Shown: positions 20,138 to 30,100 of the stretch, one piece after another | Layout of the letters: each line of letters starts with the position of its first letter | How positions within the stretch are numbered: position 1 is the stretch's first letter | DNA from: Tritrichomonas musculus | Taxonomy: Eukaryota; Parabasalia; Tritrichomonadida; Tritrichomonadidae | Assembly: GCA_039105265.1 (NCBI GenBank) | Contig: JAPFFF010000001.1 | Coordinates: 7,626,001-7,690,000, forward strand | Direction of reading: 5' to 3' | Length of the DNA: 64,000 nt | Position numbers and translations under genes: made by a program | Notes under the pieces: generated by a model | Database searches by the model: none | Told to the model about the DNA's origin: nothing | Seen by the model: the letters and a program-made list of their open reading frames with translations, nothing else

Positions 20138-21355
20138 ATAAATGTAAGTGGTGTTGAAGAAACTTATTATCTTATTAAAACAGATAATGGAATAATTCGA
20201 TTGGGTAAGATTCCATTAAACAATTTAATTATCAAAGTAAAAGAAAATAAAATTTCTATATCAGATAGTGATAAGCCACCATTTGCATCACTTTCTCACA
20301 ACGAGCCAGCACTTGGTGAAAGAGAAATTATTTTTGTACATCGAGGTGATTTCCATTTTGAAAATGTTGATATCTTTTTGCATCTCCATCCAACTGTTTT
20401 AATTCATTTCACTGATCCAGAATCAGCTAAATCAATTATTACAACTGGGCAAATGAAGCCTATTGAAAATGGATTGTTTGGTCCTGGTGATTATTTTGCA
20501 GAAAGTGATAGTCAAATTAAATTAGAAAATTTAGAATCTGGAGCTCTTGTTGTTTGTCTTGTTACATTAGGGCAAATGTTCAAGGCTGAAAGCAAAACTT
20601 TACCTATGAGTGTTGATGAACTTAAAAGTCATCATTATGATTCAATACAAGTAAAATTAAGCGAAGGGTATGAATATTGCGTGTTCGATATGTCACGTGT
20701 AGTACCATTATTTGCTTCAATCAAAGAGAAAAATGGTGGTAGCAATGAAACATATTATTTGATGCGAAACGATCAAAAACCAATTAGAATTGATCATCTT
20801 CATCTAGACAATATTATTATTAAAATGAAAGAAAATGAAATTGCTATTTCTGATAATGATGATCCTCCGTTTGTCTCAATCGCACACAATGAGCCGAGCT
20901 TGATTCGCAGAGAAGTAATGTTTGTATATAAAGGTGATATGCACTTTGAAAAAGTTAAACTTTTTATGAACATTCACCCATCAATATTAATTCATTTAAC
21001 AGATCCAGACAATGCCAAAGCAATCATTTCAAGTGGTAAAATGCAATCCAGTAAAGATGGGTTTTATGGATCTGGAGGATATTTTTCGGAATGTGAAGCT
21101 CATGGGAAAATGAAAGTTTTAAAATCTGGAGCTATTATTGTTTGTGTTGTTAATCTCGGAAAAATGTTTAAAGCTGAAAATAAAATTCTTCCAATGACGG
21201 CAGACGAACTCAAAAGTCAGAATTATGATTCAATTTGTGGAAATTTCCATACTGGTCCTGAATATTGCGTTTTTGATATGTCGCATGTTACTCCATTATT
21301 TGCATCAATAACAGAAACTAATTTGAGTGGTGTTAAAGAAAAATACTTTTTAATT
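19796..21355 (+). repeat. Tandem coding repeats, unit about 590 bp
   Basis: The 'HPS/HPT' codons that open each ART-like copy lie near 19796, 20387 and 20975, giving units of 591 and 588 bp (197 and 196 codons). Copies 1 and 3 share long near-identical protein stretches (for example 'NIHPSIL', 'LKSQNYDSI' against 'LKNQNYDSI'), so the array arose by duplication within the gene. Confidence 0.8.
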
Positions 21356-21559
21356 TCAACAGATAATGGAATAATTCGCTTAGAAACAATGCCTCTCAAT
21401 AAACTTGCTATCCAAATAAAAGAAAATCAAATAACTCTGTCAGAAAATGATAAACAGCCTTTCGCTACTTTAACTTATAACAATCATATAAAAGAAAAAG
21501 AATTAATTTTCGTCCATAAAGGAGATTTTCTCTTTCAAAAAGTAGAAGATATTGTGTGA
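20138..21559 (+). pseudogene. ADP-ribosyltransferase-like copies 2 and 3, same frame, downstream of the stop
   Basis: The frame of copy 1 continues after its TAA with no shift ('NVSGVEETYYLIKTDNGIIR') and runs to 21559. Copy 2 has its His at about 20405 ('LIHFTDPESAK'), 'GPGDYFAE' and 'YEYCVFD'. Copy 3 has its His at about 20993 ('LIHLTDPDNAK'), 'GSGGYFSE' and 'PEYCVFD'. Both keep His-Tyr-Glu, so both could be active ADP-ribosyltransferases. Linker modules of about 60 residues ('LNNLIIKVKENKISISDSD') sit between copies and at the very end. The first ATG in this frame after the stop (20453) lies beyond the His of copy 2, so no sensible independent start exists. Either the gene is inactivated by one nonsense change, the stop is read through, or the base is wrong. 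Confidence 0.65.
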
Positions 21560-21875
21560 ATGAGAATGTGGAACAATTTTTTTTTTCGGTCGTATGTTAA
21601 ATAAATAATCATTTTTTATTGATTTATAATAGCCACTTTTTATCCAAAACGTTTTGTTCTAAGATCCTATTGAGTATCTTATGCAATCTGATTGTTAACT
21701 TTCAGAAAATAATTTATCAAATACCAAATCATACTATCTGATTTGAAAATTGATATATTAAGTCGTTTTGGAATAAATTGAAAGTGTAAAGCAAAAGATG
21801 CTTGTCATTAGCAATACAAATAAAATATTTAAAAATATTATTCAAATAATTTTTAATAATAATAATAATAATAGA
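21560..21875. other. Convergent gap with (AAT)n microsatellite
   Basis: About 316 bp between the end of the ART-like gene and the stop codon of the USP7-like gene. A run of AAT triplets (about 21854-21873) lies two bases from that stop codon; in the sense of the USP7-like transcript it reads ATT. Nothing else is recognised. Confidence 0.7.
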
Positions 21876-24800
21876 TTAATCTATAACAATAACATTATTA
21901 TTTTTCTTAGCTATATTTTTGTTTTCAGTTTCATTCTTAGTTTTTTCTTTTGGTAATTCAACAAACAAGAAGCAAGTTTTATCACTTTTTACGATATCAA
22001 ACAAAATTTGATTATCTGATATTTGAGTTGGCATCATTGTGTCATACAAGGACTTGTTTATATGATGAAGAGTGATCAACAACGAATCGAAGAAATTAAT
22101 ATCATTTCCATTTGTATATTTCTGAATCTCCTCCTTGAGTCTCTTCTTTGTATCAACAAATGATTCCTGTTCCTTTACAATGAAGAAAAATGGGACAAAC
22201 AAATTTATTCCTTTTGTATGGCATACTGCAATTTTGAGTTCATTTTCATCGTTCTTTTTACTCAAATGGATGCTGCAATTGCTTGGGACGTTAAAAATTT
22301 TGAACGATGAAGGAATTTCACATAAAAGTGCGCCTGACTTGTCAAGTGAAATCTCACATGACTTCTCATCGAACTGGCATGAATCACTCTGAACAATCTT
22401 TTGTACAACTTCTTTAACAGTTCCGCTTTTTGATGCCAAAACCGTTCTTAATTCGCCATGATTTAACCATACCTTGATCGGTGTCATTAAAGATATTTTC
22501 GACTCAGGCGTGTCGCTGAAAAACCTGAAGAAAAGCCTGTTCAAAGGAGACGTGATCCGCGTGCAATTGGCAAGTGGCGAAGAGTTTGGCTCGTCGTCAG
22601 AATTCAAGTGTTGTGTGTAGAGGATGATTGAATTCTTGGAAGGATCGTAAAGGTCAATTCCGGCAGCTTTAGCGACGGTTTGTTTCAATGTTAAAACTTC
22701 GCAATTGAAGGAAAAGCGAAGAATGAACAGGAATTGACTAGGTGTGTCATAATTGGAGACGACAGCATCACACATGTTGTATTTGGTGTCAATGTAATCA
22801 AGTAATGAGTTGCTTGTCTTTGGCAGCTCAACTTTAACTACGAGATTCTTCGTTTTTTCGCTATTTGTGGAATTTTGACTAGGTCTGTTTGAATCAATTT
22901 TAACGTCTTTCTCTATGTTCTGCATGATGATGATGCAGCCGTTGTAGATCTTGTTTTCTTTAAACGTCTTCTCAGGAATCGCATTGTCATAAACGGTCGA
23001 AAACCGCTTCAAATAAAATTTGATGCGCTCCCTATCGTCGACGCTATCGTCCTTCCCATTCGGGAAGAAGAAATCATTGGCTTCCTCATATAGAATCGAC
23101 AGTTTATCGTCGTGATAAACGTTCTTCGTCTTCAAAAAACGGATTTCTTGCTTTTTGTAATCGAAAACTTTCAAAAAAATCAAAATTTTTTCTCCGGCTT
23201 CGTCTTCTGTCGCTCTTTTCTTCTTGTTCTTGTTGTTTTTGTTCCAATTCAGGTTCATCTTTATGATGTCTTTGGCGCCATCAACAACACTTCGAACAGA
23301 GCTTGTCAAAAAAACGGATACGTTAAGAACTCTCTTTACAAGCCGTTCAGCATGATTGTCAATGTCTAGATAAGGATAATATGGGCTTTCTTCTTGATTT
23401 ATTTTGGTATCTTTTTCTTCTTTTTCTTGATCTTCAATATCATCTTTCTCATTTGGAAGATAATTGTCAATGTTCAGTCCAATTGATTCTTTCTTGGTCT
23501 CTGGAGAACGATAGAAAACATAGATGTTCTTTTTGCCAAAATAACTGATTCGATCTTCTGTTGGTGTTATTTTTCTAGACACTGTTCCATCAGAACGATT
23601 CAAATTCATCATGTAAAGGTCAAATTTGTGTTCGTTATTTTTTGGCTGGATTTTTGGTGCTTTAATGGAATTTTCAAAAAATGGAAATGCATCATCTTCA
23701 TCCATTAAATTCGATGATTCTTCTTCTGTATTTTCTCTGGTGTGGAAAAATGATGATACTTTATCAAGTAATTCGGATTCTGTTGCTTCATAGTGCATAA
23801 GAATAACTCCACTGTCATGAAATATAAATGGAGCGCACTTCCCCCTGTAGTAACCATCGTTGTTTATGTTCGAAATTGATAGTGAGCATTCGTCACACCC
23901 ATCTCTTAAGTTCTGATCTGTAATGATTTTTACTTCAATTAAATTATTAGTAATATTCGAATCATAAAAAAGAGTGTCATTTAAAAAGTTGGACGTTATA
24001 TCATCTTTTTTCTCAATCAATTTGTTTTTCTCGAGTTTAATTTCTTCCTTTTTTTCTTCAATTAAAAGTTCTTTAGGTGGTTGAACTGTTTCTGTAAAAA
24101 GCTGAGGTAGATCTTTCCTTCGCATGTAAATAAGCATGTAGCCACTTGCACAATTTGAACCATCACCGTAATTATCATTAACAGCTTCTGATTCACTGCA
24201 TTCGTTAACAAAACTATCATTAAATTTATACCAATGTGGAGATTCTTCAGGTCGAAGATATGCATAATAATGACCAAAAGATGCACTACCAGAATGAACT
24301 AGAACACCAAAAAGTTCATAAATCCAATCTTTTTTGTCATTATCGTTTGTTTTATCAACAAACTCAGATAAATCAATAATATTTGGAAATTCAAATCTGT
24401 CATTAATTTTAGTTAGTTGATTACTTGGAAATAAATTGGGACTTATCTTTGACGCAATTCTGTCAGTGATTCCAGGTGGACGATATTCAAATCTTTTAAG
24501 ATGAATAAATAATACTTTCGGTAGAGTTTTAAACTTGTTGTACATAACAGCTTGTTGTGGGCCAAATTCTTCAGTGGAGTAAGGTGAATCAAGCTTTTCT
24601 GGTGAAGTGAACTTTTTCAAGCTTTGATAAAGATTTTGGCATCCTCGAACTTCTACAGTTAGATCAAGGTAGTCATCGACTCGAGTGTTTCGAAATGAAA
24701 CATTTGGGCATTCGATCGTCTGTAAAACTTGAAACTTGAACAAGTCGGAAATAGAATTTTCAAAATTGTTGTCATTACTCTTGGCATTACTATTTTTATT

Positions 24801-25793
24801 ATCATTGCTATTGTCATGTTCGTTTTTATTAGTGTCATCCTTATTATTGCCATTATTGTTGTTATTATCGATATCAATAGTTTGATTTGAATTTTTAATT
24901 TTGTCTTTGAGTTTCCTCTCAAGGCTTTCAAGAAAAACTCGTAGAAGTTCTTGTGCATCATTTTGTTTAAATGATTCAGCTGAAGTCCAGCCAAAAGAAA
25001 TAGTCAAATCTTTAGTGGAAATAGCAGAATTTGAATTTTTCATTTGTGCAAAAAGTTTCTGTAAGTTGTAAATCATCGTCTTTTTGATCAATTGGTTAGA
25101 TTTGGGATTTGAGTCAGTTAATGGAATTTGAAATACAAGTGAACGAAATGCTGGTATATGAAATAGTGCTTGAAGAACAGAATTTAAATAGCATGTAGCA
25201 CCTTGATTACAAAGTCCTGCGTATTGGCAATTATTTTTAATTGATAAAGGGTTATAAAAAATAATTGGATTTGGATAAAGCATTAATGCTCTTTGAGTTA
25301 AACTCATTGATTGTGATGGTAAACAGAATTTTAAAGGTTGACTTGGTGATTTTTCTTTATGTATAAATGAATACTGGATAATAAAAAAACCATCAAACGA
25401 AAATCCTTCATCAGAAAAAACTTCTAGTGATGTTATTTGATTGAAAGATGCTATAGCATGTTTTGTTTGTGGAGTGAAGCAAAATTCCGATTGAAAGTTA
25501 AGAATATTTTTTGGATGATGATTTCTCATTGTTAATTTGATTGAAACTGGAAAAGTTGGTGACGGGACATCTTCCATATCGATATATATCATAAAAAGTT
25601 CGTGATTGGTATCAAAATAAAATGATAGGTAAAAGGTATATAATTGAAAAAAAATTGGAGGCGATCTAATAAGTTCTTCATCTGGATTATTTATTGACTT
25701 TATGGAATTTGTGCAATTCGTAATCCATGTACCTTCAATACAAAACTCAGTATCAGAATACGAAATTGCATGTTGAAAACTTTTCTCTTTCAT
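21876..25793 (-). CDS. USP7-like deubiquitinase
   Basis: A 1305-residue protein from the first ATG (25793); an upstream TTG is in frame but not a credible start. Residues about 1-150 resemble a MATH/TRAF domain ('GTWITNC' to 'FDGFFIIQYS'), which in USP7 docks substrates. The USP core spans about 190-575: 'GLCNQGATCYLNSVLQALF' with C201, 'ISFGWTSAESFKQNDAQELL' (a USP7 hallmark), 'VDDYLDLTVEVRG', 'LPKVLFIHLKRFEY', 'SFGHYYAYLRPEE' with H508, and 'WYKFNDSFV'. An Asn/Asp/Lys-rich insertion of about 40 residues interrupts the core near 320-350. The C-terminal 700 residues contain several ubiquitin-like stretches, matching the HUBL region of USP7. Human USP7 is 1102 residues. It probably acts in the nucleus or cytoplasm. 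Confidence 0.93.
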   Translation of the reverse strand: MKEKSFQHAISYSDTEFCIEGTWITNCTNSIKSINNPDEELIRSPPIFFQLYTFYLSFYFDTNHELFMIYIDMEDVPSPTFPVSIKLTMRNHHPKNILNFQSEFCFTPQTKHAIASFNQITSLEVFSDEGFSFDGFFIIQYSFIHKEKSPSQPLKFCLPSQSMSLTQRALMLYPNPIIFYNPLSIKNNCQYAGLCNQGATCYLNSVLQALFHIPAFRSLVFQIPLTDSNPKSNQLIKKTMIYNLQKLFAQMKNSNSAISTKDLTISFGWTSAESFKQNDAQELLRVFLESLERKLKDKIKNSNQTIDIDNNNNNGNNKDDTNKNEHDNSNDNKNSNAKSNDNNFENSISDLFKFQVLQTIECPNVSFRNTRVDDYLDLTVEVRGCQNLYQSLKKFTSPEKLDSPYSTEEFGPQQAVMYNKFKTLPKVLFIHLKRFEYRPPGITDRIASKISPNLFPSNQLTKINDRFEFPNIIDLSEFVDKTNDNDKKDWIYELFGVLVHSGSASFGHYYAYLRPEESPHWYKFNDSFVNECSESEAVNDNYGDGSNCASGYMLIYMRRKDLPQLFTETVQPPKELLIEEKKEEIKLEKNKLIEKKDDITSNFLNDTLFYDSNITNNLIEVKIITDQNLRDGCDECSLSISNINNDGYYRGKCAPFIFHDSGVILMHYEATESELLDKVSSFFHTRENTEEESSNLMDEDDAFPFFENSIKAPKIQPKNNEHKFDLYMMNLNRSDGTVSRKITPTEDRISYFGKKNIYVFYRSPETKKESIGLNIDNYLPNEKDDIEDQEKEEKDTKINQEESPYYPYLDIDNHAERLVKRVLNVSVFLTSSVRSVVDGAKDIIKMNLNWNKNNKNKKKRATEDEAGEKILIFLKVFDYKKQEIRFLKTKNVYHDDKLSILYEEANDFFFPNGKDDSVDDRERIKFYLKRFSTVYDNAIPEKTFKENKIYNGCIIIMQNIEKDVKIDSNRPSQNSTNSEKTKNLVVKVELPKTSNSLLDYIDTKYNMCDAVVSNYDTPSQFLFILRFSFNCEVLTLKQTVAKAAGIDLYDPSKNSIILYTQHLNSDDEPNSSPLANCTRITSPLNRLFFRFFSDTPESKISLMTPIKVWLNHGELRTVLASKSGTVKEVVQKIVQSDSCQFDEKSCEISLDKSGALLCEIPSSFKIFNVPSNCSIHLSKKNDENELKIAVCHTKGINLFVPFFFIVKEQESFVDTKKRLKEEIQKYTNGNDINFFDSLLITLHHINKSLYDTMMPTQISDNQILFDIVKSDKTCFLFVELPKEKTKNETENKNIAKKNNNVIVID

Positions 25794-26208
25794 AAAGAAA
25801 AGTGGAATAAAATTTTGCAATACAATTTATCAATTATTCGTGGCACATTTTTAAAAATGTTGTTTAAATTGAAATACAGATATGCAACTTAGATATTTTT
25901 CAAATAAACAACAAAAAAATATAATTTAAAGATTAAAATATAATTGGCACATAATTGATTCTGTAGTTTTGAATCACAAGACTTAATATAGTCTGCATTG
26001 ATTTATGTAGAAATAAGATAAGATAAAAGAATTCTGAAGAGAGAACGCTCAAATTGTAAAAACTTTTATAATTCCAAGATAAGAAATCTAAAAATGTTAA
26101 TTTTATTTACTTTTATCCGTAAAACAACAATTAAAATATTAATTTAAGAGATTCATTTCATCATGAGAATACGTAATAATAACAATTGAAAAAAGCAAAA
26201 AATTGTAA
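25794..26208. other. Intergenic gap, AT-rich
   Basis: About 415 bp upstream of the USP7-like gene and downstream of the small gene to its right. No feature recognised. Confidence 0.6.
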
Positions 26209-27093
26209 TTAACTCGGAACAAATAACTGTTTTCTGTATTTTGCTATATACTTGCCAATTTGTGGATTCTTGAATCCCCATTGTTGATTAAGCTCTTCAG
26301 CAGTATAATTTTGAGAATTAAATTTGGCTAAATTCGACATTTCTTTATCATATTCATCGTCACTTAGTGCATTATCTCTTTGCTTATTTAATGCTGCTCT
26401 AAATGAAGCATTGACTGGATTTTCTTTCAAAATTTCGATGGTTTCATTATCTTTGGTAACTCTTTGCGCAATTGTTGAACCTAGTTCTGAATAATAAGTA
26501 TTATAGTCAATTTCGTCTTGCAAATTGTCCAAAAACTCAGGATAGTCCGTTTCAAAAATATCTGTTGCAACAGAATCAAACCATAAATCATTTATATCGA
26601 ATTCTGAAAGTTGTTCTGCATATTCCTGACTTTCTTCATCTTCATTTAAAACATAGACTGAATTTTTATAATATTCATTCAATTCAGGGTTTGACCAATT
26701 ATCTTTTGAAAATTGTGGGTATGGCGGGACTGATAAGCAAACTAGTGAGGAACTATCTTTGATTGGTAAATTTGATTCTGCTTGATCTGAGATATCAGAG
26801 AGATAACTAAAGCTCTGCTCAGATTCCTTACCTAATAAATATAAATCGTTTCTATCTTCGTCGTAATCAAAGCTATTAAATTCAGAACTATTTGAAATAA
26901 TAAGTTTTTTCGGCGATAATCCATCAGAAGTTATAGCAGTAATTGATACTTCTTTTTTATTATTTTGGGAATCGTCATCTGAATTTTTCGGTAAGGTATC
27001 TTTTTTCCTCATTGCTATTGATGAGTGTGCTCCAAATCTAACATTTGGTAATACTTTAAAAGGTACTTTAGGTGTTCGACGCTTTGATGTCAT
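26209..27093 (-). CDS. Uncharacterised acidic protein
   Basis: A 294-residue protein from ATG 27093 (MTSKRRTPKVPFKVLPNVRF); an in-frame TTG six bases upstream is not used. The N-terminal 40 residues are basic, the middle is acidic and Ser-rich (about 40-190), and the C-terminus (about 215-294) is helical with 'NQQWGFKNPQIGKYIAKYRK'. No known domain, signal peptide or membrane segment is seen. The basic N-terminus could be a nuclear signal, but function is unknown. Confidence 0.75.
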   Translation of the reverse strand: MTSKRRTPKVPFKVLPNVRFGAHSSIAMRKKDTLPKNSDDDSQNNKKEVSITAITSDGLSPKKLIISNSSEFNSFDYDEDRNDLYLLGKESEQSFSYLSDISDQAESNLPIKDSSSLVCLSVPPYPQFSKDNWSNPELNEYYKNSVYVLNEDEESQEYAEQLSEFDINDLWFDSVATDIFETDYPEFLDNLQDEIDYNTYYSELGSTIAQRVTKDNETIEILKENPVNASFRAALNKQRDNALSDDEYDKEMSNLAKFNSQNYTAEELNQQWGFKNPQIGKYIAKYRKQLFVPS

Positions 27094-27437
27094 TACCAAT
27101 AGTTTTTTATAACGATTGAAACTATTTTTTTGATGAATTTTTAAATTTGCATTATCTTTTTTTATATATTAAAAAATTATTAATTTTTTTAAAATTATTT
27201 TGTTAAATAAATTTATTTAAATAAAAATATTTTTTAAAAAATAAAATTTATATTATTTACTAGGATTAGCATTTATTTTGATTTTCAAAATATTCAAAAT
27301 TGATAGATTCTCTTAAATTTGTAAAATAAGAAAAATTTTATACCTTTTGGCCAAAAAGATTTTCAATTTTTGTTTTTGAAATAAAAAACTGAAAAAAATT
27401 GTCATATTGATTTGTTTGATTTTATTTGAATCTCACT

Positions 27438-27442
<5 letters not shown>

Positions 27443-27487
<45 letters not shown>
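27443..27487. repeat. Poly-T tract, 45 bases
   Basis: An uninterrupted run of T from 27443 to 27487, the longest homopolymer in the window, lying just left of the MULE relic. Such runs are assembly-sensitive. Confidence 0.9.
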
Positions 27488-27488
<1 letters not shown>

Positions 27489-27519
27489 GATTTTGAAAAT
27501 AAATAATGTTTGCTTGTTG

Positions 27520-28810
27520 GGAGATATTGAATATGTCATTGATAATTCCATTTTTCAGAATCATTTATGATTATTGTATTGTTTTGAAATGTGAGACCAG
27601 CTTTTTGGTTTATTGATAAACCTCGACTTTTGTCTGGTGAAAAATTTTGAAAATTATTAATAAAACTTGACCAAAATATGTAATCCAAAATTGTCATGCC
27701 CGTATTTTTGGCCAAGGAGACTTGCATATAAGTGTGTCAACACATGGACTGAAAAAAGATAAAATAAGGCTTGCAGCTGAACGATGTTTTCAAGATCATA
27801 CATGCACATATGAAATGGCCAAAGAGCCAAGATTTCATACAACAATCATTGATGACTCAATAAAATAAATGAAATTATCAAACTCTGAAATAAATACGGG
27901 CATGACAATTTTAAATCATTTTTTTGGTAATAATGTTTTGAAAAAAACTTTAAAACGAAGATTATAATCATGTAATACAAATAAACTATCAAATGAACAA
28001 TGGCTGCAAATATTTCCAGCATATCTTCATATTAATATTTTAATCGGTTGTTTGTCCGATATGCATGTCACTGATAATAACGAGGTTTATTCTTTTGACA
28101 TGCGGCCGCAGTATGCAAAACTGTTATTATCATCAAATCCTATTTTACCTGTTATAGTTATTGATGGAACATTTCAAAGTTCAATATATCGTGAAACTTT
28201 AATCATAATTAGTAGCAATTGAACAAACCTACCACTTGGCTTGTCATGGGGACCAAGTGAAATCACCGATTCGATTAAGTTAATATTAAAATTAATAAAG
28301 GAAGTTAGTAAATACATTGAAACAATAATTTCAGATGATGGCAAGGTTTAAAAAGACGCTATAAGTGAAGTTTTTCCTAAAGCTGTTCATAAATTATGCG
28401 CATGGTATATTTCGAATCGCTAAGTAAGAAATATCTTCTTGCAATTAATTAGAGCTGATCACCCACTTATCTCTTCCAATCTATAATGTGCAATAAACAC
28501 TCGTGATTACCGATGCCCTTGTGGAAAATATACTGATCGAGGATTTCCTTGCGCTCATATGGTTAATGCCTTCCAATATCTGAATGAGCCATATGAAAAA
28601 TTTGTTCATAAAAGCTACCTTTCAGCAACAATTAAAGAGTCTTTAAAAGATATCAATTCACCAGTTTCACTGGGCATTGTAGAAAAGGATTGAAAGGAGT
28701 AAAGCCTCATATATAAATAAATCAACTACTCTATATTTATTCCATGATTTTAATGAACAACAAACATAACATCAATTAACTAGTAATTTAGATTTGGATG
28801 AGTTTTTTGT
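27520..28810 (+). mobile_element. Decayed Mutator-like (MULE) transposase
   Basis: A broken plain DNA transposon. On the + strand from about 27720, conceptual translation gives the MULE DDE core: 'PVIVIDGTFQSSIYRETL' near 28150-28205 (first Asp), 'LGLSWGPSEITDS', 'ISDDGKV' near 28330-28350, and 'EVFPKAVHKLCAWYISN' near 28370-28425. A SWIM zinc finger 'RCPCGKYTDRGFPCAHMVN' follows near 28510-28567. The frame contains at least four in-frame stops (for example after 'IISSN' near 28220, after 'DDGKV' near 28349 and after 'YISNR' near 28421). No terminal inverted repeats or target duplication could be defined. A second, inverted piece of related coding sequence lies at about 27536-27707. Confidence 0.8.
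27687..27913. repeat. 21-bp perfect inverted repeat inside the MULE relic
   Basis: Positions 27687-27707 and 27893-27913 are exact reverse complements (core TTGTCATGCCCGTAT). Both arms translate outward to 'NTGMTIL' followed by related residues, so this is an inverted duplicate of part of the transposase coding sequence rather than a terminal repeat. Confidence 0.85.
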
Positions 28811-29185
28811 ATAATCATACAAAAATAAAAGTTAAATGCATCGATGATCCAAATATGCTTATCAAAAAATAATAGAAAAAAGTTTAAAAATTAATGTTTT
28901 TTTCTATTATTTAACTTTTAAAAAGTTTAAAAAAATAAACTGGAGTTTATATATAAGAGTCTGTTTCTGCAGGACTGAAGAGCCTCATCAACACGAACTA
29001 GTTATATATAAATAAATATATATATATAAAAAAATTCTCATTACCTGCCACCCAATCATCCTCTTGAACTCAACACATCCCACAGCCTCCATTTGAAATA
29101 AATTTGCCACCTTCAAGTTTTTGTAATAAGATATAATCAAGATGATATAACATGCAAAAAAAAATAAAAAAATAAAAAATAAAAG

Positions 29186-29344
29186 GCCACTTTTTGTGCT
29201 TCGCTCAATCAGCGTCCAAGCATAAGATTCATTTCGGATATGTAATAACTTGGTTATAGCTGGTTTTGATATTTGAATATCTGATTTGAGGAAATTGCTA
29301 GAAACGCCACTTTTTGAGCTTCGCTCAAAAAGTGTCTATGCTTT
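29186..29344 (+). repeat. Two direct copies of a 39-bp hairpin element
   Basis: Copies at 29186-29224 and 29306-29344 share GCCACTTTTTG.GCTTCGCTCAA and a similar tail. In the second copy ACTTTTTGAGC (29309-29319) pairs exactly with GCTCAAAAAGT (29323-29333) around a TTC loop; the first copy forms only part of this stem. Confidence 0.75.
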
Positions 29345-30082
29345 AGATAATAATATATTTTCCTTTCAAGAGCATTGTTCTATTTTAAGAAAGAATTCTA
29401 TAAAAACAAACGATTAAAATAAATAGAAAAATAATTGAGGGACAATTTGGTTTCTCTTGTCATAAACATTTTGCATCAAAAAGTTATTTTATTTTTTAGT
29501 TTTAAGAAAAAGTTATGTTTTATTTTTTATGCCAAGAAAAAGTTCATGATTATTTTTCACTCTATCAAATTGTGGAAACCGATATGGTCAGTTTGGCTTT
29601 GTCTCATTTGATGTTCATTAGAGAATATGCAGATCTCATAAAATGATACATCAATCAAATTAAAAGATTGCTATTATTAAAAACGAATGAAATCTGGATA
29701 TTTTAGCCAATTACAACCTTTTTGAATGCTGTTTTTATCAAAACAATTTGACCAAACTTGCTTCATTTTAGAATGCAGATACTAAAAATGAAGCAAATCA
29801 CTGAAAATAACAAAACTAAAGTTTGTCCAATATTTGGAAAGTGATGTGAAATGATTAAAATTTGACACAAACCTTTTCTAATCATATTTCAAATACTAAA
29901 TAGATTCTCCAAACAGCTCTTTTTTTTACTAGTCACTTTTTTAAAAATTGACCTATCAAATGGTGAAATAATATCTTTCTTTTTTTCCTTTCCAATTATT
30001 GTTATTATTGGACAAACTTTATCTTTTGCATTTCATTTGTTTTTACAAAAAGTTCATTAAAGTATATAATAGTAAATTTTAT

Positions 30083-30100
30083 ATAATAATAATAATAATA
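30083..30100. repeat. (ATA/ATT)n microsatellite abutting the UBR stop codon
   Basis: Six ATA triplets end at 30100, immediately before the stop codon of the leftward UBR gene at 30101-30103. In transcript sense it is an ATT-rich start of the 3' UTR. Confidence 0.85.

Larger units (their letters stand above)
28811..30100. other. Gene-poor DNA with short repeats
   Basis: About 1.3 kb between the MULE relic and the UBR gene stop. It holds an AT-rich hairpin near 28866-28915, the left copy of a 17-bp sequence found inverted at 35766-35782 (here 28988-29004), and two diverged direct copies of a 39-bp element at 29186-29224 and 29306-29344. No coding frame is supported. Confidence 0.6.

Noticed and set aside
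27657-27845. Minus-strand frame of 62 codons over the MULE relic
   Set aside because: The + strand of the same bases carries the transposase-like sequence; the minus frame is a by-product.
29186-29344. CRISPR-like array
   Set aside because: Only two diverged copies with one spacer-length gap; a eukaryotic genome context makes this a simple duplicated element.
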